The notes below the pieces were generated by a model, which ran no database searches, had not been told where the DNA came from, and saw nothing but the letters and a program-made list of their open reading frames with translations. Shown in pieces: positions 58,098-64,000 of a stretch of 64,000 nucleotides of DNA (positions are counted from its first letter, which is position 1; every line of letters begins with the position of its first letter). The DNA comes from Chamaecrista fasciculata (lineage: Eukaryota; Streptophyta; Magnoliopsida; Fabales; Fabaceae). Location of the stretch: NCBI GenBank assembly GCA_003254925.1, contig QANZ01008518.1, positions 126,659-190,658 of the forward strand. Direction: 5' to 3'. The position numbers and the translations under genes are program-made.

Positions 58098-61000
58098 ATG
58101 AGTTACAACGACATCAACAGAGGAGGAGGAGGAGGAGGAGGAGAGAAGGAATGTGAAGAGGCAGTTTTGCAGAATTCAGGAGAATTGGAATCGAAATCAA
58201 AATCAAAATCGAAATCGAATTCGCAGAATGGAAATGGATCGATAACAATCCAGCCGCTAACAATCGATGAGAATCTCCTGGTTGACCCTAAACAACTCTT
58301 CATTGGGTCGAAAATCGGTGAAGGAGCTCATGGAAAAGTTTATGAAGGAAGGTCAGTGGCAAAGTCACAAATCAATCATTGGAATAAAGAAATTCTTACT
58401 TCAACTTATGTTATTGCTTGTGAACTCGTGTTAAACAATCATAATTTGTTTGGCTAAATATTTCAGCCAAGCTTTTGTTTTGTATTTCTCATGAAGCAAT
58501 TGACTTTGAGACTCCTTGTTGGTTGGTGTTTATTATGAAAATGTATGATTTTCAAGAGGCATTTTGGTTATTTATTCGATGATGTAACCCGTAATGGTTA
58601 GTTGAAAAATAGGAAATATTGCTAGAGTCTTGGTTTATGTTGGTGTAGATGAATAAATTTCCAGGTACGGAGATCAAATTGTTGCGATTAAAGTTCTACA
58701 CCGGGGAAGCACATCAGAGGAAAGATCAGCCCTTGAAAATCGATTCGCAAGGGAAGTAATTATGATGTCCCGTGTCCATCATGAGAATCTTGTTAAGGTG
58801 AGTGCAATTGTTACTGGCATTTATGAAGATATCTATGTGTGGTTATGTATGTTACTCTTTGTGCTCTGTACTTGTGTGTGAATTTTGTGACTAATGGTTT
58901 CATCTTATAGGAGTTAATGCACTTCTTCACGATTTTGCAGTTTATCGGAGCTTGTAAGGATCCTCTGATGGTTATAGTTACAGAGCTCTTACCGGGGATG
59001 TCACTTCGAAAATATTTGACCAGTATTCGTCCCTGTCGGTTAGACTGTCTTGTGGCTATAAACTTTGCCCTTGATGTTGCACGGGCTATGGATTGCCTAC
59101 ATGCCAATGGAATCATTCATAGAGATTTGAAACCTGGTACTTTACTTACAACGAATGAATTATACTCAATTTTGTTAAACTTTTTTCTGTTTTATTGCGA
59201 AGGTTTGTTTAGGAGAGCATACTGAAATTTTCCCTACAGGTCTTTTTCCTCATCCTTTTGATTCACATATGACTCTTTAATATCAATATATGATTTATAT
59301 CTATGTCTATCTCAATGTGTTTAACAAAAGAATTCTCTAATATACTAATTGTTAATATGAGCACCTGAAAATTGTTAATTGCAATGAAAAAAAAAAGGCT
59401 AAAATACACCAAACCTCCCAAACTTTAGTCACTGTGCCAAAAACCCCCTGAACTTTGAAAGATGATATTAGACCCTCTGAACTTTTAATTTTGTGCCAAA
59501 GACCCATTTTGTAAAAACCGAAGTTGAACCTTTTGGTCTAGTTGTCAAGGTGTGTCACTGACACCTAATCGTAGTAGTTTCTGACATTATTGTTATGGAG
59601 TGCAATCTAGGCTTACACTGAAAAATCCTAGCATTTGTAATGCTTTCTTCTTCCCTTAACTCTCTTTTTGATATTTATTATGCTGCAGACAATCTGTTGC
59701 TCACAGCAGATCAGAAGTCTGTAAAACTTGCAGATTTTGGTCTTGCTAGAGAGGAATCTGTGACTGAAATGATGACTGCTGAAACAGGAACCTACCGATG
59801 GATGGCACCCGAGGTACATTGTATAACTTCTATTCTAGGAATATGATTTTATTTTTATTTTTTCACTTCTAGCTATCTCATAATGTGTTGTGGCCAGACT
59901 ATGATGGCCTACAAAACACTCTCCTTTTCTAGTGCTTATTATCTTGGTTCATCGTTAAACAAGAATTCACGGTCTGGATATGCTGGGGTTTGCTAAAATG
60001 TGTTAGTTTATCTTCTTTATTTGGTTAACATATACAAGTCCCTGAAATTCTAGTTTACACTCTTTAATCTTGAATGTTGTTTAAAGAATACATTTTTTAC
60101 ATCGGCAAACATAATATAGGCCGATGTTTGAGAAAAGTGTGTTATGGGTTTGGCTGCTGTGTGGGTTTACTATTTCTGTAATATTTTTTCAGCTGTACAG
60201 TACTGTGACATTGCGACAAGGAGAGAAAAAGCATTACAACAACAAGGTTGATGTCTATAGCTTTGGAATCGTTTTGTGGGAGCTTCTAACCAATCGCATG
60301 CCTTTCGAAGGGATGTCTAATTTACAGGCTGCTTATGCTGCTGCATTTAAGGTGAAAAAATTGGTCTTAACCTTTTCGATTTCATTGATCTAAAACTGCT
60401 TATATAAATTTCTCTACTGTGTGATTCAGTGAATGATTATGATAGATTTTGCTTTGTTATTCAAGTTGAAGGGTTTTTGCTTAGTTCATAAGGCTAAACC
60501 AAAGTTTACTACTTTGTGGTTCAAAAGTCAACATTGTGCTGACAGAAATTTGGTTCCCATAGCACAACACTTACTTGTGCACATGAGTTCAGTAGTTCCT
60601 TAATCCTATATGATTTCTTCGACATTTTCCAAATTTTTATTGAAAATCCCTAAGCCCTCTCTTCCTGGCTGATTCGGGATTCTTGTCCCAGTCCCCTCTC
60701 TACATCAGGAAATTCAGATGGTATTTGGGAGCTGTTAGGTAGTTTTGTGCTAACAAAGCAAACATAGTGTAGTAAAATGTTTGCTTTCGAACCACAACGT
60801 AACAAAGTAAAAATGGCTAACACTTTTTGGAGAGAAAACATAATTTTTGTTCCTTGAATTTGTCATAAAACTGAGATTTAGTCGCTGAATGTTGGAAATA
60901 TATATATTGGTCCCAATTTATTTTTACAAGTTTGACCATTTAGTCCCTAAAAAGTTATCTGTGGGGATTAACTAGTTGATGTTTGTAAAAAGAATTATGA

Positions 61001-61444
61001 ATCAAAAAGTGTATTTCCAATATACAGAGACTATATTGTAGTTTTGGGACAAATTTATGGACTAAAAAGTAGGTTTACTCCTATTTGGTAGGTAGGGATT
61101 GGATTTGTCGATGATGATGATGAAATAATTTGCATTTGGGATTGCAGCATGAGAGGCCTAGCCTTCCAGAAGATATATCACCTGACCTTGCCTTTATCAT
61201 ACAATCATGCTGGGTTGAAGACCCGAATTTGAGACCGAGCTTTAGCCAGATCATCCGAATGCTCAACGCATTTCTCTTCACTCTGTCACCGCCCTCCCCG
61301 CCTTTGCCAGAGCCCGAGAACAAAGAACCCGAGGCAGTGGCAACTACGAGTAATGGTACCATAACCGAGTTTTCTACCCGCAACAGAGGAGGAAAGTTTG
61401 CATTTCTTCGTCAGTTGTTCACTTCCAAGAGGACCAAAAACTAA
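58098..61444 (+). CDS. Raf-like (group C, ATN1-type) serine/threonine protein kinase
   Basis: Six exons by GT/AG signals: 58098-58351, 58665-58797, 58941-59136, 59689-59813, 60193-60351 and 61148-61444; phases join cleanly to 387 residues. A Gly- and Ser/Lys-rich leader (about 60 residues) precedes the kinase domain: glycine loop GEGAHGKV (74-81), VAIK lysine 94, HRDLKP with catalytic D191, DFG 210-212, GTYRWMAPE (ending 236) and the [20 protein letters not shown] block. GTYRWMAPE and the order match plant Raf-like MAPKKK group C kinases such as Arabidopsis ATN1 (At3g27560) and At5g40540, from memory. These are soluble Ser/Thr or dual-specificity kinases; the substrate is unknown. Introns 3 and 5 hold element-derived sequence. 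Identification of the family is firm; which member is not. Confidence 0.93.
59393..59610. repeat. element-like sequence in kinase intron 3
   Basis: Phrases such as ggctaaaatacaccaaacct, ccccctgaactttg and gaccctctgaacttt resemble an arm of a plant MITE. The opposite arm is not clear. Confidence 0.45.
60836..61085. mobile_element. MITE in kinase intron 5
   Basis: tgttccttgaatttgtcataaa...cgctgaatgtt on the left is loosely mirrored by gggacaaatttatggactaa on the right, about 250 bp, ending some 60 bp before the last exon. Confidence 0.5.
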
Positions 61445-61985
61445 CTGTTACCAGTACATTTTTGAACAGACCCTTCTTTTTGATGTAGATGACAAAAAGA
61501 GTTTCCGTGATAAAAGTACATAATTGTGATTCATTTAAGAGTGATCGTGGGTGGATTTTGAAGGTGAAAATTAGAAGGATGAGACATGTTCCACAGAAAA
61601 GAATAGAGTCATGTTAATAGAACTTTCTTTTCTTCTTTTTTTGGAAAGATTAAGGAAAATGTAGGACTGTTTAAATGATCTAGTTGATCTTGTTGTAAAG
61701 AAACACATTAATTGGCTTAGACACTTTGATGTTTTGAAATATCTTGTTGATTACTATGTAGCCATTCACTCTTCTGCTGATTGAGTGATTGTCAATTGTC
61801 AAAAGTCATTAGTGAAAAGAAAAATGAAAAAAAGGGTTCAAAGTTTAGGTGTTATTATCAAATTCTTCAATAAAATAGAGCTTCATGTTATTATAATTTT
61901 GTTAGAAAATTTGATAGTGTAAATGCTTTCCTGTGTATTAAGCTAGTTCACACCACACAAATTCTTTAGACAGATTGTTTTAAGG

Positions 61986-62690
61986 CTCCGTTTGGTAGGC
62001 AGCCATTGGCTTTTACATTGTAAAACTACACGGATTTCAAGACTTTCATGTGTTTGGTATGGTAATTTAAGCTATGTAAAGTGGATTACAATGTAAAGGG
62101 TTTTACATTACATAGGTCATTTTTCTTTACTTCACATTTCTGATGTAATTCAAGTCTACCTAGGGAATTATGGTAGAATTCCTAATTTGCCCCTCTCACT
62201 CTCATCCCATTTTCTCCCCCTAAGGTGGCCGGCGACAGCGGCGGCGGTTGACGGCGGCACCGACCACCGTGGACGGCGGCGCCGGCCACCGTGGACCACC
62301 GTGGACGGCGGCGCCGGCCACCGTGGACCACCGNNNNNNNNNNNNNNNNNNNNNNNNNNNNNNNNNNNNNNNNNNNNNNNNNNNNNNNNNNNNNNNNNNN
62401 NNNNNNNNNNNNNNNNNNNNNNNNNNNNNNNNNNNNNNCGGCGCCGGCCACCGTGGACGGCGGTGGTGGGTGGCGGCGGCGGCGGTCTTGTGGTGGTTGT
62501 GGGAAGGGCATTTTTGTCATTTTTTTCTATATCTATTTTACTTTCCCTCCCCTACCTTTTTATACCAAACACTTTCAATCTTTACCTACTTTACATTCCC
62601 TCAACTACTTTTCCTTTCCCTCACAATTTTTCCCTTGTAAAACCCTTTCCTTTACATACCCAAAAGGGTACCAAACGGATTAGTGTAATT
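61986..62690. mobile_element. inverted-repeat element with a GC-rich minisatellite
   Basis: The left end ctccgtttggtaggcagcca and the right end gggtaccaaacggattagtg share an inverted tccgtttggta; further mirrored phrases are ttacattgtaaaac and gtaaaaccctttcc. The middle (62225-62490) is extremely GC-rich, with a 32-bp unit containing gtggacggcggcgccggcca repeated at least twice before an N gap. Frames across the minisatellite are repeat artefacts. Superfamily not settled. Confidence 0.6.
62334..62438. other. assembly gap (N run)
   Basis: 105 unresolved bases within the GC-rich minisatellite. Confidence 1.
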
Positions 62691-64000
62691 TGCATACCTT
62701 TTCTTTTTTGGTACAATTGTTTGTTTACTTTATTTCTACATTCTAATATAAATTAAAGTAATTTACTTTTACAACTGCTACTGATACATCTATATGTACA
62801 TGTATATTAAAGAGTTCTGAAATTGGTTACTTTTTGAACTATTCATTGTCGTCCAAAATTATGATAGCTTTAAAAGAATGCAGATTTATCATTTGTCCAC
62901 AGGTGCAAGCATTAATAGGGTAAACGACAGGTTTATTTGTATTATTGGCAAGCTTACCAATTGAGGTTCAAAACGACAATCGCATGCTTATTGGAACCCC
63001 AATTTAATTTTTCGTTTTCTTATAATTCAATATTAAAAACAATAGAATGTTAAAAATCAGTAGATTAATAGAATAAAACATCTTCATGTTCTAATATTCA
63101 AAAGTCAGATATGGTGTTATAACAAGGTAAAGTTAGGAGAAAGGTAATATTTTTTAGATAATTTTGTTTATGGTAATTCAAATTTTATAGTAATTTTGAG
63201 AAAACGAAAGAGATGAGATCATATTTAGTAATTTAAGACTAAAATGAACCACTATGGAAACATAAAATCAATTTAAACATTCTGAAAGATGAAGAAAAAA
63301 AATTGAGACAGAGATAAGATCAATTTGAATATTCTACCTCTGTTTATTTATTATAATGATGACATTATATTATAATAATTTATTTTATCATTTATTATTT
63401 TAAATTTTAAATTTCTTTAACTAATTAACCTAAACTTGTTGGATTATTTCTATAGTAATTCCAAATTGTAAATTAGCATTAATCACAAGCTTTAAATTGT
63501 TAATAAGTACAATTTATATTTCTCCACTAATATAAATTTTATAAAAAATTATTTTTCCTATCCAAATAATTTATCTAAATTATTAACATTTAAATTGTAA
63601 TAATTCAAATTCTTAAATTCTATTCAAACAAACTATATATTTCAAATGCCAAAAATTGAAACTTTTGCAATTTAAGTTGTAATTTTTTTTTTTTAAGATT
63701 TGATCAAAACCTCATTTTAGTTTGCTACTTTTTCTTTTCTGGTTTCTAAACGATTTTCTTTTTCATTTTGATTTTTAAACTTTCCTATTGTTCCACCATG
63801 ATCGTGGTTCTACTGTTATCTTTGAACTAGATATCTAAGTTAGACGATTTTTCTTTTTCTAATAAGTTAATTAGTATAGAGAGAAGGAAAATTTGCCATT
63901 CTTAAAAAGAAAATTTAACTACAAATTTATTTCTAGTTTGTGAGTAAGAAAAGATATTTTTCTTTTTCTTTCGGTCAACTAACTTCTTATGACATACATA
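62691..64000. other. gene-free AT-rich stretch
   Basis: No coding sequence, RNA gene or clear repeat structure recognised. Confidence 0.4.

Noticed and set aside
59628-59819. Antisense frames over the kinase exons
   Set aside because: They mirror exon and intron sequence of the kinase gene and have no independent signals.

Overview
The window is nuclear DNA from a flowering plant, most likely a eudicot. It is strongly AT-rich, has short host exons separated by long introns, carries plant LTR-retrotransposon lineages (Copia, Reina chromovirus, Tat-type Ty3/gypsy), CACTA, Mutator-like, Helitron and hAT-like DNA transposons, and encodes plant-only proteins (NDR1 and a Raf-like group C kinase). 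It is a draft assembly, with N runs at 23982-24424, 47532-48030 and 62334-62438 and single n bases at 31615 and 50732. I see only two convincing, apparently intact host genes: an NDR1-type defence gene at 25387-26082 (minus) and a six-exon Raf-like protein kinase gene at 58098-61444 (plus). A third intact coding unit is an 832-residue MURA-like transposase inside a Mutator-like element with matching terminal inverted repeats, 27616-32104. Layout from left to right: 1-6425 is a minus-strand Copia element carrying only gag between long LTRs, with a Pack-MULE (3377-4116) in its leader that carries a fragment of splicing factor SF1. 6426-7022 is part of a related LTR on the other strand. 7360-9250 is a decayed Helitron PIF1-type helicase, abutting a truncated NDR1 copy (9251-9559). 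9560-13815 is a patchwork of duplicated NDR1 upstream DNA broken up by insertions. 14497-21116 is a CACTA remnant split by a young Reina element (14878-20216, TSD gtaca). 21123-21690 is a Copia pol fragment. 22498-24774 is a large inverted-repeat element filled with telomere-like repeats. 25387-27612 holds the intact NDR1 gene and its upstream repeats. 27616-32104 is the Mutator-like element. 32313-35500 is a second CACTA-type gene remnant. 36509-37860 is an LTR remnant. 38976-45585 is a run of inverted-repeat DNA elements without genes. 46181-50940 is a GC-rich, very young Tat-type element (TSD atatg). 51069-56932 holds more small elements and a Copia fragment. 57280-61444 is the kinase gene, followed by an inverted-repeat element with a GC-rich minisatellite and gene-free AT-rich DNA to the end. 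The window therefore reads as a small defence-gene duplication cluster and a signalling kinase gene embedded in nested transposons. The most interesting local signals are the three copies of the NDR1 upstream block beside one surviving gene, the SF1-carrying Pack-MULE, the apparently intact MULE transposase, the telomere-repeat-filled inverted-repeat element and the 2.6-kb large inverted repeat at 42965-45585.
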